A stretch of DNA of 64,000 bases from Paramyrothecium sp. XJ0827. Taxonomy: Eukaryota > Ascomycota > Sordariomycetes > Hypocreales > Stachybotryaceae. The stretch spans positions 682,001 to 746,000 of the forward strand of contig JAJFPB010000008.1 in the NCBI GenBank assembly GCA_020881915.1. The letters are read 5' to 3'. Both the position numbers and the translations under genes were made by a program. This document shows positions 44,516 to 55,613 of this stretch, one piece after another. How positions within the stretch are numbered: position 1 is the stretch's first letter; every line of letters starts with the position of its first letter. The notes under the pieces are model-generated. The model worked only from the letters and a program-made list of their open reading frames with translations, made no database searches and had not been told where the DNA came from.

Positions 44516-45535
44516 ATGCTCGAACCGCAGCACGGCGCGGCAATGATGGATCAGACTGCCATGTACGGCCATTCACGAACGAGAACGACGTCTTCCAGCG
44601 TCTTCCCCGCCCAGCTTCAGCCTGGCCTTCCACCCCAGCACTCCCGCCGCTCGCCTTCCGTAAACACCTTTAGCACGGCGTCCAGCATCCAGCCGCCCGC
44701 TGCCTGGCGCACATCTTCCACCAGCGACCTGCGACGCTCAACCTCCAGCCGCTCTGGCGGCACAATAGCCCCCGCCTCAGGCTACGTCGCCCTCCTACGC
44801 AAACAAAAGGCAACGGTGTGGTGCGACCGCGCCCAATATGAGGACCCTCGCACAGCGGCGCAGCAACGAGCTGCCAAGATGCGCGCAAACCTGGAAGTGG
44901 TTGGCGGAGGCCGCAGCTCTGCGAGTGGTGCGAGTGGCCGAACCAACACCGGCATCAGCGCGACCGGCAAGGTTGCCGCAAAGATTCGACATCACGGGAA
45001 GACGCCTGTTGTCGGGTACGCGCCGGGAGAGAATCATGTCGGCGTCGGAGGAGTACCATTACGCCTCAGTGCCACGGAGGTTGAGGCAGAAAGCAGTGAT
45101 GACGACGAAATTTCGAAACTGCACCACCGTAGGACGGGAAGCAGCGGACGAAGCAGTATTGGAAGCGGCCGCCGCGGCCTAACCTACAGAACATCAATGG
45201 GACCTGCCAGCCTGAGCAGCAGACGCTACAGTCCTGGCGATACCCCCGAGCGCGCAGGAAGCCTGGTGGGCGAGTCTACGACCGCTACCGGTCCTGCCGA
45301 TGATGCCGCCAGCGCGAAAGCTCAAAGCTTCGCCAGCGGCAGCGACGCTGAGCGAGCCGACCAGGTGGCTGACCTGGGTGAAGCTCCTCGGCTGGCCAGC
45401 AATTCACTCATGCATTCTGCTTTGACACGCGAGAAGAGTGTCAAAAACCCCGAGGAGTTGAGGAGGAGAGGCAGTGTTGACGAAAGGACTGCCACGCTTA
45501 CCTCTGGACGCCTCTACATCGCCAACCCTGATTGA
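44516..45535 (+). CDS. Conserved-looking, mostly disordered protein
   Basis: Single exon, 339 residues, ATG 44516 (a second ATG follows at codon 10). Most of the chain is Ser/Arg/Gly-rich and probably disordered. One compact block, about residues 88-128 (SGYVALLRKQKATVWCDRAQ, then RTAAQQRAAKMRANLEVVGG), looks like the conserved core. It resembles an unnamed fungal family I cannot assign. There is no signal peptide or membrane segment. Several SP and RRxS-type sites suggest phosphorylation (inference). The long CT-rich leader upstream fits a fungal 5' UTR. Confidence 0.65.
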   Translation: MLEPQHGAAMMDQTAMYGHSRTRTTSSSVFPAQLQPGLPPQHSRRSPSVNTFSTASSIQPPAAWRTSSTSDLRRSTSSRSGGTIAPASGYVALLRKQKATVWCDRAQYEDPRTAAQQRAAKMRANLEVVGGGRSSASGASGRTNTGISATGKVAAKIRHHGKTPVVGYAPGENHVGVGGVPLRLSATEVEAESSDDDEISKLHHRRTGSSGRSSIGSGRRGLTYRTSMGPASLSSRRYSPGDTPERAGSLVGESTTATGPADDAASAKAQSFASGSDAERADQVADLGEAPRLASNSLMHSALTREKSVKNPEELRRRGSVDERTATLTSGRLYIANPD

Positions 45536-46755
45536 GCCAGGGCATAATGAGGAGTTTTGGTTCGAGTTGGCTTGGGTACCTTGCAGAGGTTTTCTGTTTG
45601 CTGAACCGCTGCGGGATGTAACATCTTTCTGCTAAGGGTCTGGATAACCTGACAGCCTCTATTTACAATCGCTACTGTTTTTTTACGCTTGGAGACGGCG
45701 GGATTGCATATTTCATTTCCACACAGCTAATACTCGTTACTTTGCGCGCAAGGATGGGAAGAAAAGTGCTGTTGTTTAGTGATACCCCGGCTGGGAAGTC
45801 AGCACGAGAGGGACAGAGCAGACCAATACATTCGAGGTGATTGTCGCCCTACAAAATTATCCACATGACGTGACCTGTAGACCTTTTGAACGGGATCGAC
45901 GTTTCGCTTCGTATCAGCCCCTCGGCTGCCAATGTAAGGCACTGAAGATCTTTCCTCCCATCTCGTGTCATTGGCTGTCGATCACGGACGGCACTCAGCA
46001 AGCCCCCATGCTGCCAGTTCGCTGCCGACACCACACAGCCTTTCCGTGGCTAAAGCACTGGTGAGGTCGTCCATGATGGTCCTGACGTTCAGGGACTAGT
46101 CGGTTTGTCGTATCCGGAAAGCTGGGCCACTGATTTACGCCGGAAGTAAGGGACCCAAAGTGGATTCTTACCAATGCGATGCGCCGCTATAGCATGGTCA
46201 GGAAATGGCATCATAGTCTATGATCGGAGGTTATGCCAAGTCCAAGCTAAACCGCATTTGCCCGAGTCTGGGTCCGGCATCAATTAGCTAGCGCGGGGCT
46301 CTCCCGACAGTTCTTCGGCTTGCACAGCCACCTGCTAAGACTTCCGAGGATTATCCAGCTACAGCGAAATCGCGAGCTCAAGCCACATTTTACGCGTCAA
46401 TTGGCAGGAGCTGGTGGCACCAAATTAACGCGCAACGTCGCGTCTTCCTCTTCCGGCTGGCCTACCTTATCGCTCGCTGCACTTTACACCAGAGCCAAAC
46501 CGCTCCAGGAATTGTTGGAGATCCGCGAAGAGCCAACAACATCTCGCATGAGAAACCTGTTTGACTCTCCGGCTGATGAGGTCAAATGTGAACCGTTTCG
46601 AATGAATTTTACTCGCTTCTCTCCAATTATCATTTCAAAACTGGGCGGCTTCATTCGACTGTAAATAATTCACCCGGCAACGACCCAACCAAGCATAATC
46701 GCCAGGGTTCCTCTCCTGACCGCAAGAGCTTGTGGCTCTGGAGGACAAGCTACCA
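45536..46755. other. Intergenic, CAF-1 promoter side
   Basis: No supported gene. The 400 bp before 46756 contain an ACGCGT box and other ACGCG-like sequence (see separate entry). Confidence 0.5.
46392..46397. promoter_or_regulatory. ACGCGT (MCB-type) site upstream of CAF-1 gene
   Basis: ACGCGT about 360 bp upstream of the CAF-1 large-subunit ATG, with a further AACGCGC and CGTCGCGTC near 46427-46443. ACGCGT is the binding site of MBF, which drives S-phase genes in yeasts, and this would suit a replication-coupled histone chaperone. Confidence 0.4.
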
Positions 46756-48745
46756 ATGACTTTAACGGAGATGTCCCCCAACATTGAGGCAGAATCTGTT
46801 GGACGAAAACGGAGTCACGACGAGTTTTCTGGCGACGTGGTCAAGGCGGGCCGCAGCAACGTCCCCAATCTCTCCGTCAAGATCATTCAAAGCAGCGAAG
46901 ATCGTGAGTGAATAATCCAACCCTGTGATCTATTTCATCGTGCTAATCAGACAGACCTGTCCGAAATCGATATTGCCAGCAATGAGTCTTCGCCGCTCAG
47001 CTCACCCGCCCTTACGGAGGCAGGAAGCAGCACACCTACTCGTCTCTCACCATATCCCTTGACGCCAACCAAGTCCTCATCCGACAGCACATCCAATAAA
47101 CCAAACGCCTCTCCTTCCCAAACTTCTGCGAAACAAACCCCTGCCATGACAAACCCCCCAGCCAAACGCAAGCGGCTCACTGCTGCGGAGAAAGCAGCAA
47201 AAGATAAGGAAATGGAGGAGAAGAAGAAAGAAAAAGAGGAAAAGGCTTCCGTCAAGGCTGCCGAGAAAGCCAAACAGGAGGAGGAGAAGGCCGCACGCTT
47301 GAAAGAACGAGAGGAGAAACGCAAGAAGAAAGAAGAGGAAGACAAAGCCAAAGCCCAACAGCGAGACGAGAAGAAACGAAAGAAGGAGGAGGAGCAACAA
47401 CGTATTCAAGAAGAGAAGGAGAAGAAGGCCCGGTCTCAGAAGACTCTTAACAATTTCTTCAAAGCACCGAGCACTCCGAAGAAACCAGTTGGCGAAGCTG
47501 CCACCAAGAGTGAATCACCCTCAGTGGGTGAGACGGCCCCAGCGGTTTCCAAAACCATAGTTACACCATACCAGAAGATGTTCAAACCATTCTTCGTCAA
47601 GGACAGCATGCGAATGGCGGCCTGTCTGCGGATGGATGACGAAACCAAAGAAGCCAGGTCAAAATCTTTGGACGATTGTATTGCCCGGCATGAGAAAGAT
47701 GCCATCCAAGTTACTCCTTTCAAACCTACGCAGCTCCTAGGTCTCTCGTCAAGTACTAAGCGTGGTCGACAGCACCCTCCCGTGAAGCACATAATGGAGC
47801 TCGTGTATAAACAGATTGCCAGCTCGAATAACGCTGGCACTGACGAAACGAACAGAATTATCAAGCAGGCCCAAGAAAAACTCGCCAAAGTGCCGGTCAA
47901 GGTCATCGCCTTCTCGCAGGATGTCAGGCCACCTTATTATGGCACAATCACATATCAGCCGCATGCTTTGGGCCCTCAACATATGCGGAGCCTGGCACGC
48001 AGGTCGGTGACTAGAGTCCTACCCCTAGACTACGACTTTGACTCGGAGGCGGAATGGCAAGAGGAGGAGGGCGAGGACGTTGACATGGACGATGACGAGG
48101 AAGAACTCGAGGAGGAAGATGACATGGACGGTTTTCTTGACGACTCTGAAGACTCTGGGCTCTCACGACGAATATTCGCGAACACTATAGAGCCGGAGAG
48201 CACGGGGATATGCTTCGAGGATGCGGATAGGGTCGCACCCAACTCTTCAGTCTATGATCACAAGATGGAATTCATGCATGGTAAGTTCAGATTCAGCAAG
48301 AGCCAAGCAACGCCTACGGTGCCTAACGATATGTGCAGAAAGCATGGAGCGAAACGCTGAAATCAATCCTTGGTCGGCCGAGTACTGGGAGCCCGAGCCC
48401 AAAGCAAAAGCGGCCAAAGCGGCCTCGTCAACCGAGAAGACCAAGATGCCTCCCCCTCCTGCACCTACCAATGCATTTGAGGCCCTCGCCAACACCTCGA
48501 GCGCGAGCTGCACAGCTGCACCCGGAAAATTGGTCAAAGCCGAGCTTATGACGGAGCTCAAGCAGACTGTGCTTGACAACAAAGCGTTATCCAAGATGGG
48601 AATCATTGACTTTGTTTTTCACAAATTGAAGGGCAAAGCATCGCGTGCCGAAGTGACCAACACTATCGCTTATGTTGCGGAAAGAACTGGGACAGGTCGG
48701 GCAAAGGAATGGAGCCTCAAGGAAGGGCATCAACTTGGTGTTTGA
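46756..48745 (+). CDS. Chromatin assembly factor 1 large subunit (p150/Rlf2-like)
   Basis: Three exons, 46756-46903, 46955-48280 and 48339-48745; 626 residues. Layout matches CAF-1 p150: a disordered N terminus; a long Lys/Glu/Arg charged helix (about 115-205); directly after it a PCNA-interacting motif QKTLNNFF (211-218); a middle region with MRMAACLRMDDETKEARSKS; an acidic Glu/Asp stretch (about 430-455) that contacts histones; and a C-terminal winged-helix region (about 560-615) known in this family to bind DNA. The complex deposits newly made H3-H4 behind the replication fork. The splice restores EFMHESMERNAEINPW. The neighbour with an ACGCGT promoter site agrees with S-phase expression. 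Confidence 0.92.
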
Positions 48746-49492
48746 GAGCTTAGGGGTGCAAGATGGGCCTGAATTTGTTGCATCATCGGGTTAGCGGGCG
48801 CGAAAGGTGTTCTTGTTAAGGGATCCTGGGCTGTATCTCATGCGGTTATACCTCTGGCTGAAATTAGATGGGTGCTTATGATTATGGAGAGGAGGAATTA
48901 TGATATGATATAGAAGCAAGTATGATACATTGCCAAAACAGTCAATTGGGACGCACATACTTGGGAGCGTGTTGTGCGCATATTACTCGACTATTGAATG
49001 GAAAGAAAAGGATAACTGAGCCGACTTGGAGCTGGTTGCAGTCTGGAGCCTCATTTATGGTGGAGTTTAGCCGCTTGACGCAACTTAAGATAAGGTAGGT
49101 AGGTACCTTACCTTACCTTAGCTAAGGGAATTGGCGTTATTATGCATGCCGAATGACCCGCATGTCATCTTTCCTCTTTTCACCTTCTCGAGTGGTGACT
49201 GGACGACAAGGCGAGAAGATATTATTATTACGCTTGTACGTCTAGATTGATTGTCGGCGGAAGTCTTCGTTTCCTCCTCTGTACTTCTTGACTGTTTACC
49301 GGGACAACACGCTTCCAACCAAGCCTACTCACGCGCGACGGGAGCTACCTACACAGCAACCTTTACGACGACAATTCTCGGCCGCGCAAGCGCAACGTGG
49401 ACGCATACCCGCGCAATGACCCGGCGTAGCACGAGGTAGCCTGCTGCATCCCCAAGTCTCCCGGCTGTGCGCGACATGCTCTGTCGCCCAGC
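48746..49492. other. Intergenic with GGTACC-centred inverted repeat
   Basis: 3' flank of the CAF-1 gene and promoter of the next. At 49092-49120 AAGGTAGGTAGG and CCTTACCTTACCTT form an imperfect inverted repeat around GGTACC. No gene is seen. Confidence 0.5.
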
Positions 49493-51631
49493 ATGGAGGA
49501 TCCCTGGGGTTCCCCTTGGACGGCAGACTCGGCGCCACCCAAGATAGACCTACCGACCCCTCCGCCGAGCGCGCACTTCTCCCTCGAGAACCACGCCCAG
49601 ACCCGACAGCGATCGCCGGAGCGTTTGCCGTGGGATGACACCGATCCGTGGGGCGGTTGGCACGAGGCAGGCGCGGGTAGGGCCAGCCCTGGCTGGCAAA
49701 GAAGTCCTGGCTTGGAGCCCATTGTCGGCACGTCTTCGTCACGACAGTTGTCACCGGGACCCTGGAAGCTGACGCACGTCGATAGTGCGGCCAAAGATGA
49801 GGCGCGCAGTGGGGCATTGGCAGTGGAGAAGGAGGAGGAAGGAGAACGGTATAGGCGGACAGCCAGATCAGAACCGGAGGCTAGCTCACGATTGTCGTCA
49901 AATGCGGAAGAGTCTGCAACGCCAGAGTCACCTGCTACACCTTTATCTAAGCCAGTTGGGGATTCTCAAGTCGACTGGGAGGAGGATGGGCGCAACACGC
50001 CTACGCAAGCGAGGGCTCCGAGCCCGGTGCTGGAAGCCCCCGAAACCCATGCGGTAGAAGTGACACAACAGGAATCAGCACCTGACACAAGTACTCGGCC
50101 TGAAGTAACACGGCAAACTTCCAAGGTGCAAGAACTGGTCGAAATGTACGACGGCATAGCGAAACGAACCGCATCGCCTGCACCCTCGGGTCTGTCCACC
50201 CCTCCTCGAGTAAAAAAAGTGGAAGGTTTGACAGATGCCGCGACGCGGGAGCTTCTTGGACTAGATGGCTCCGAGGGAGTGGTTCAAGACCCTGCTGCGA
50301 TACAGTTTGCGGATGAAAACTCACGGGATGGCGGACAGGAAACAAAACACCAGGACCAGGACGTGGTCGAGGACATGGCCGGTGAAGACGATGTGTTAGA
50401 GGATGAGGACCCTTCTTCGCCAGTTGCACCGGGGCAGATGTCGTTGTCGATAGACGTTGACCTGACAAAGCTCGACGAACTTTTCCCAACGACTAGCCTA
50501 CCATCCGTTGAGCCTGAGCCTGTACCCGATGTGATAATAGACGACACGTTTTCGTCTATTTCTGAGCGCAAAGCATGGTATCGAATATCGCGGTACGGCT
50601 CCATTCGGAAGCACAATCATGGAGACGAGGAAAACTACCGAGGTATCACTTGGAACAGTTCCGAGGTACGCAGCCAGGTCATCAGAATAGTTCGGCGCTG
50701 GATGGAGGAAGATTCTATTGCGGGCCGGGTCGTCCTTGGTCGGCGGACGGGGCCCCTAGGCGCGAGCATGTTCAACTGGGATTCGAAAGCGCCGGCGGTG
50801 GGCATTGGCGAGCTTCTGGCGAAGAAGAGCAAGCAAGCGCACTCACGGAAAGCCTCAAAGGCTTCGAGGGCTTCGATTGAGACGAAGAGTGCTGAGCCAT
50901 CGCCGGGTATGGCGTCGTTCGGCTGGGCAAGCGGGCCTTTTGCACCTCCTACAGAAGAAAAAACGCAGGCTGCTGCTGCGGCGCAAAAGCACGCCTCTCT
51001 GCCGCCGCCCATGATATCCCAAAATGCTTTACAGCAGGTTCCCGATGCCAACCACCTCACGCGACCAAAATCTCTAGCCAGTCCACTAAAGAGACCTGAA
51101 CCGTCATCGGTAACAAAACCTCCGGTGCTGCCATTACAGGAGGAGGCCAACGACGATGATGCCGATGATGACGATGAATGGGGTGAAATGGTATCGTCTC
51201 CGACCAAAGACAACTTTAGGGATCATTCAACTACACCAGAACCCGTCGAGAACCTGACAGCTGGGACCAATAACACCTCTTCGGGGTTTCTTGACAGTCC
51301 TCTTCACAGGGCTTCTAAAATAATACCACAGACAAATAGTACGCCTCTGCAATCATTACCAAACCCGAATAGTGCTTCGGGGTTTGATATGCTTGCTGAA
51401 GGCTCGGATGGTAGCGAAGCCATTACGCCTATCGCCATCACCAAAACGGTCATACCGGAAGAAACACAGACCCTCAAGGAATTCGACTTGGACAGATCAG
51501 TGTCTCTGTCTCCTGAGAACGCGCATGGCCAACATGCTGTTCCTGCTGATGAAGCCGGCGACGAGCACGATGATGCTGCCGTGGCGGAAATATTGAACAA
51601 TCTACCCGATCTCACCTACATGTTACGATGA
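49493..51631 (+). CDS. Large, mostly disordered protein with one conserved block
   Basis: Single exon, 712 residues, ATG 49493. It starts MEDPWGSPWTADSAPPKIDL and repeats short Trp/Pro motifs (LPWDDTDPWGGWHE). Most of the chain is acidic, Ser/Pro-rich and probably disordered. One folded-looking block near residues 355-430 stands out: ERKAWYRISRYGSIRKHN, EENYRGITW and IRIVRRWMEEDSIAGRVVLG. The C terminus ends in an acidic helix (VAEILNNLPDLTYMLR). There is no signal peptide or membrane segment. I do not recognise a function. The Trp-Asp-Pro motifs resemble adaptor-binding peptides of endocytic or trafficking proteins, which is speculation only. Confidence 0.75.
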   Translation: MEDPWGSPWTADSAPPKIDLPTPPPSAHFSLENHAQTRQRSPERLPWDDTDPWGGWHEAGAGRASPGWQRSPGLEPIVGTSSSRQLSPGPWKLTHVDSAAKDEARSGALAVEKEEEGERYRRTARSEPEASSRLSSNAEESATPESPATPLSKPVGDSQVDWEEDGRNTPTQARAPSPVLEAPETHAVEVTQQESAPDTSTRPEVTRQTSKVQELVEMYDGIAKRTASPAPSGLSTPPRVKKVEGLTDAATRELLGLDGSEGVVQDPAAIQFADENSRDGGQETKHQDQDVVEDMAGEDDVLEDEDPSSPVAPGQMSLSIDVDLTKLDELFPTTSLPSVEPEPVPDVIIDDTFSSISERKAWYRISRYGSIRKHNHGDEENYRGITWNSSEVRSQVIRIVRRWMEEDSIAGRVVLGRRTGPLGASMFNWDSKAPAVGIGELLAKKSKQAHSRKASKASRASIETKSAEPSPGMASFGWASGPFAPPTEEKTQAAAAAQKHASLPPPMISQNALQQVPDANHLTRPKSLASPLKRPEPSSVTKPPVLPLQEEANDDDADDDDEWGEMVSSPTKDNFRDHSTTPEPVENLTAGTNNTSSGFLDSPLHRASKIIPQTNSTPLQSLPNPNSASGFDMLAEGSDGSEAITPIAITKTVIPEETQTLKEFDLDRSVSLSPENAHGQHAVPADEAGDEHDDAAVAEILNNLPDLTYMLR

Positions 51632-52504
51632 TTTATGCGATGTACGCTAAGATGTACCGCTCACGACGGAAATATATTTTCTTATCTAATTGATTACTAT
51701 TATTACCTGTGGTTGCACCGTTTTACAGGGCTATTGGTTAAGGAGATGCTTGTGTAAGAGTATACGAGGAACCCGTGGAGGAGAAGAAGCAAGGTACCAA
51801 GAGCAATCTTCGCATGTACAAGCAGAACGCCAAGTAGTGCGCATTGTGATTGCGTCACCTTGCCCAAATAAATCAGCCTTACGATCAATTGGACTCGTTG
51901 CATGCCAACGTAACCCCTGGCGGGCCTCTAGGCAGCTACTTTACATGTTGGCCAAGGACGGCCAAAATGTTCAGCTGGTATTCATCTTACAATTCCGAAT
52001 CATCCAGTGTCTGACGTATCCTAGAAGCCGGGGCAAGGGCAATGTATTCGGCCGTTGAGCAGCACTATCATTGCGTCACGCCTTGAAGGGACATTGCGAG
52101 TGGAAATTTCCCAGCCATCGCCGACACGCCTCCCCTCCCGGCATTTATACATGCGGCGTGAAGAGGTTCTGCAGGTTCGTCGGCAGAGGGCTGAATGATC
52201 GCCGCGAGGTGGGTCTTCTAGCGTCTAGGGGTCGACCGACCGTCTCAGCGCGAAGCTTTCGCAGGGGAGGGATGGGGGTCCAGTCAGATACGACGCAAGC
52301 GAGTCGAGCCGCGTTGCAAATTCTAGATCGGATCTGATCTGCGTCGACTACCTACCTGACGCACCTTATCTATATCTACAGGAATGCTGGCGGGGCGGGC
52401 CGCACACTGTCCTTTGAAGTCTACAGTATCAGTTCCCTGCAATTCCTGGATTTCTTCTTGAGACAAATCGCAGGACCCAGACCACGGCCCCGCCGCAGAG
52501 CACA
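51632..52504. other. Intergenic, no supported gene
   Basis: Short frames only. CTACCTACCTGACG at about 52348 lies 150 bp before the MFS gene ATG. Confidence 0.5.
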
Positions 52505-54231
52505 ATGTCGGACGTCGAGCTAGACGTGGCCGAGGACGCGCCGCTCCTGGACGCCGGCGAGAGGGCCGACGAGCCCATCAGCTCCCGGCCGCGGTACACG
52601 GCGCTCCGGTGGCAGGCCCGCTCGCCCCGGACCATCGTGCTGCTGCTGGCGCTCATCAAGTTCGGCGTCGTGTGCAGCGGCATGCTCATGCTGCTGCCCG
52701 TCTACCGCCTGATCGAGGACGCCCTCTGCCACGCCCACTACGGGGACGACTCGCTGGACCTCATCGACGAGATGAGGTGCAAGGTCGACGAGGTGCAGAC
52801 CCCGCTGAGCTTCCTGCTGGGGTTCGTGGCCCTGCTCAACTCGCTCATCAGTATGTCTTTCTCTGGAGGGAGGGAGGGTTCGTCCGTTGGCTTTCCCTGT
52901 GCTCGACTTGGACCGAAGACCGTTGTTAACCGAAATGAACTTTCAAGCTCTCGTGGCTGCATACCCGTACGGCATGCTGGCCGATCGCGTGGGCCGCAAG
53001 CCAACCGCCTTGCTGTCGTACGGAGGCCTCGCCCTGTCCTTCGCCTTCGCGCCCGTCATGTTCAAGGGCATGGCCTTTGCCATCCGGCGCCACCCCTACC
53101 TCCTCATGATGGGCGCCCCGTTCCAGCTCATCGGGGGCGGCGTGCAGGTCCTGATCGCCACGCTGTACGCCATCGCGGCGGATGTCAGCGAGGAGAAGGA
53201 CAAGTAAGTTTAGCCCCAGGGCTGCAGCTCAGCTTCTTCCTCTTCTTCCCTCCTAGCATATACCCCCCTTGCGAATGGCTGCTGACGCTTCGCGACAAAG
53301 GGCCGCGAGCTTCTTGTACCTGACGTTTGGCGCGACCGCAGGCGGCTTGCTGGGACCGCTGCTCGCTGGAGCCTTGATGGGGCGGTTCGGGCCCTGGGTG
53401 CCCATCTACGTTGTCATCGGGACCGTGCCGTTGGTGTTTAGCATCTTCGTGTTCCTCCCCGAGACACTCACGACCAGCGCCAAGGCCGAGAGCGAGCCCG
53501 GCACCCCCGCTGCAGCGACATTCAAGGAGCAGGCTCTCCACGGGCTGAGGGACCTGTTCAGCTCGTTCCGCATGCTGAAGAACGCCAATATCCCGCTCAT
53601 CCTCGTGACGTTCCTGTTCCAGAACGCAAGGTTCCACGCCTACACGAGCACACTCGCGCAGTACATCAGCAAGCACTTTGGCTGGAGGCTCGCCGAGACC
53701 AGTCTCCTGCTCTCGCCCCTGGGCCTGCTCAACCTGCTCGTGCTCGCCGCCCTGCCGAAGCTGTCGCAGTTCCTCATGTCGTCGCGCGTGGGCTACACGG
53801 GCTTCGGCAAGGACCTGTTCCTGACGCGCGTGTCCACCGCCCTCATCATCGTCGGCGCCCTCATCGAGGTCTTCAGCCGCGACGCCGTCTCCTTCATGAT
53901 CGGCTTATTCATCGGCACGTTCGGGGCCGCGGACAGCCCCCTCGCGCGGGCCGCCGTCTCGCACTACGTCGAGCCCGAGTACACCTCGAGGCTGTACGCG
54001 CTCATTGGCATGGCTGAGGTTCTTGGCTCGTTCATCGGGCCCCCCGTGCTCGCATGGTGCTTCGCTACGGGGCTCAGGCTCAAGGGCGCGTGGACGAGCC
54101 TGCCATGGATGTATATTGCATTGCTCTGCTCGATAGCGTTGGTGGCTCTGGCCTTTGTCCGCCCGCCAAAGAGGCACGTCTCGGAGGAGCGTGTGGATGA
54201 GGATGACCAGGGAATACATGGCATGATCTGA
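52505..54231 (+). CDS. MFS transporter
   Basis: Three exons, 52505-52850, 52948-53203 and 53301-54231; 510 residues. The introns are about 97 nt, longer than most here. A 40-residue acidic cytosolic N terminus precedes TM1 (TIVLLLALIKFGVVCSGMLM). The MFS motif A is present after TM2 (YPYGMLADRVGRKP). The two six-helix halves are separated by a loop with FKEQALHGLRDLFSSFRML. The pattern fits the MFS group related to tetracycline/multidrug antiporters in fungi, but the substrate cannot be told. Exons are strongly C-ending in codon use. No biosynthetic genes adjoin it, so a role in secondary-metabolite export is not supported. Confidence 0.88.
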
Positions 54232-54470
54232 GTGCGACCCTTGCAAGATATTTTATCCGATGAGTGCATAGACAGGAAAATCAGTTCACTTTATAGATAT
54301 TGGAACAGTATCTTTCCTTTGGTTGGGATATGGACCGAGCCACGTTGTAATGGATTTGTTATAGTACATTGTTCAGTATATAGCCATCTTCTATTCTCTT
54401 GGTCGTGACCAGTTTCTATAGTTTCAAAGGTTCTGAACCAATAGATTTCCATTACGAATCTGGGAATATG
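54232..54470. other. Short AT-rich spacer
   Basis: 3' flank of the MFS gene; AT-rich, no gene seen. Confidence 0.4.
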
Positions 54471-55142
54471 GCTACTCACGAGCAGTTGAAACGCCTCCAT
54501 ATCTAGCGCTGCGTATTGAGATTTGACCATGGTACAACTGTATCCAGGATTCTCGCCAATATCTTGACTACCAGTATCGTCTTCTAACCTCTTGAGTCCA
54601 ATGGAAGCCGCCGCGGCGGGTGCATTTCCGAAGCCCATCAAGCCATCGAAGCAATATTCGCCACACTGCAGGGTCGCTGGAAGTGTGGCAGTGTTCTTTT
54701 TGCCAATCATCCTACGCGATCAGCCCTCCCCACGATCGCGTCCAACAAAGCTGCTCCAAGGTGACCTTTCGCTAATCTGCTGGCGATATTGACCAACTAT
54801 TCGAGAGTGCGGTGGGAGACTTGATTCCAGAGCTGATGGAGAAGTGACTGCCACTTTGAACTGACTGCTGAATATGGTGCCGTTTCCCTATTCCTCGCCA
54901 ATTCGATACACCAGATCCAACAAACGATTGAATTCTTCCAAAGGGTGTCCGCAATCGGTCAGAAATTCCACAATCGTATTTTTTAGGTGTCCCCGTTCCA
55001 TTGTTACCGTAGACTGGGCCGCCACGGAGAGTGTGCTGTCGCAGTGTCGCAAAACCTTCAACCCAGCGCCATCAACATCCTCGCGATCTCCAACCGATCG
55101 CAGAGGGCCGGGGTCAACCCAAACCGCCTCTACAACGCTCAT
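54471..55142 (-). pseudogene. Possible degraded ankyrin-type gene remnant
   Basis: On the minus strand, separated open stretches look coding. The first, from ATG 55142, includes MERGHLKNTIVEFLTDCG and LEEFNRLLDLVYRIGEE, then stops near 54890. A second, from 54710, reads GFGNAPAAAASIGLKRL and later NPGYSCTMVKS, which recalls ankyrin-repeat phrases such as GNALQAAA. I found no splice model that joins them cleanly. A decayed ankyrin or NLR-like gene is possible; chance is not excluded. It lies directly downstream of the FAM32A-like gene. Confidence 0.25.
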
Positions 55143-55146
55143 TTCA

Positions 55147-55613
55147 TTAGCCTGGTCCGATCTTGGGCATGTCGTGGTGCTCGCTGAGACGCGAGAGATA
55201 TTTGTTTCGATCCTCGACTCGTTCGCGATGCGATTTAAGGAGTTCCGGGTGTTTCTCGACCATTTTCAACAACTGTGTCACGACAGCAGTCAGCACGGTT
55301 GTTCAAAGCGTGAGCTTCCAAGAATACAATAACTTACCCGTTGCCTCTTCACTTCTTCAAAATGCTTCTCCGACTCTGTCAGCTCCGTGGGGCGGTCTTC
55401 CTCGTCCTGCTTCGCCCCGTCGCCATCGCCCTCGACGCTCGGGCCTTCCCTCGAAGGGCTTCCCTTCCTCTTGATGAGAGCATCCTCCGCGGCGGCCAGA
55501 TTCTTCTCCAGGTCCGTCTTGGCCTTGGACTTCTTCTTCTTCTTCGTGACCTTAGCGCCCTTCAGCTTGAGGGCGCCGCCGCCGCCGGCCGAGGAGTACT
55601 CGTCGGCGGGCAT
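55147..55613 (-). CDS. FAM32A-like nuclear protein
   Basis: Two exons, 55613-55338 and 55272-55147, with a 65-nt intron in phase 0; 133 residues. It begins MPADEYSSAGGGGALKLKG, followed by a Lys-rich stretch (KVTKKKKKSKAK) and an acidic middle. It ends in the family signature: RHRER-like basic helix, RNKYLSRLSEHHDMPKIGPG. Human FAM32A is a step-II splicing factor whose C-terminal tail reaches the catalytic spliceosome and favours particular 3' splice sites. The short length and exact C terminus make the call firm. The ATG at 55613 is chosen because the open frame before it shows no family resemblance. Confidence 0.9.
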
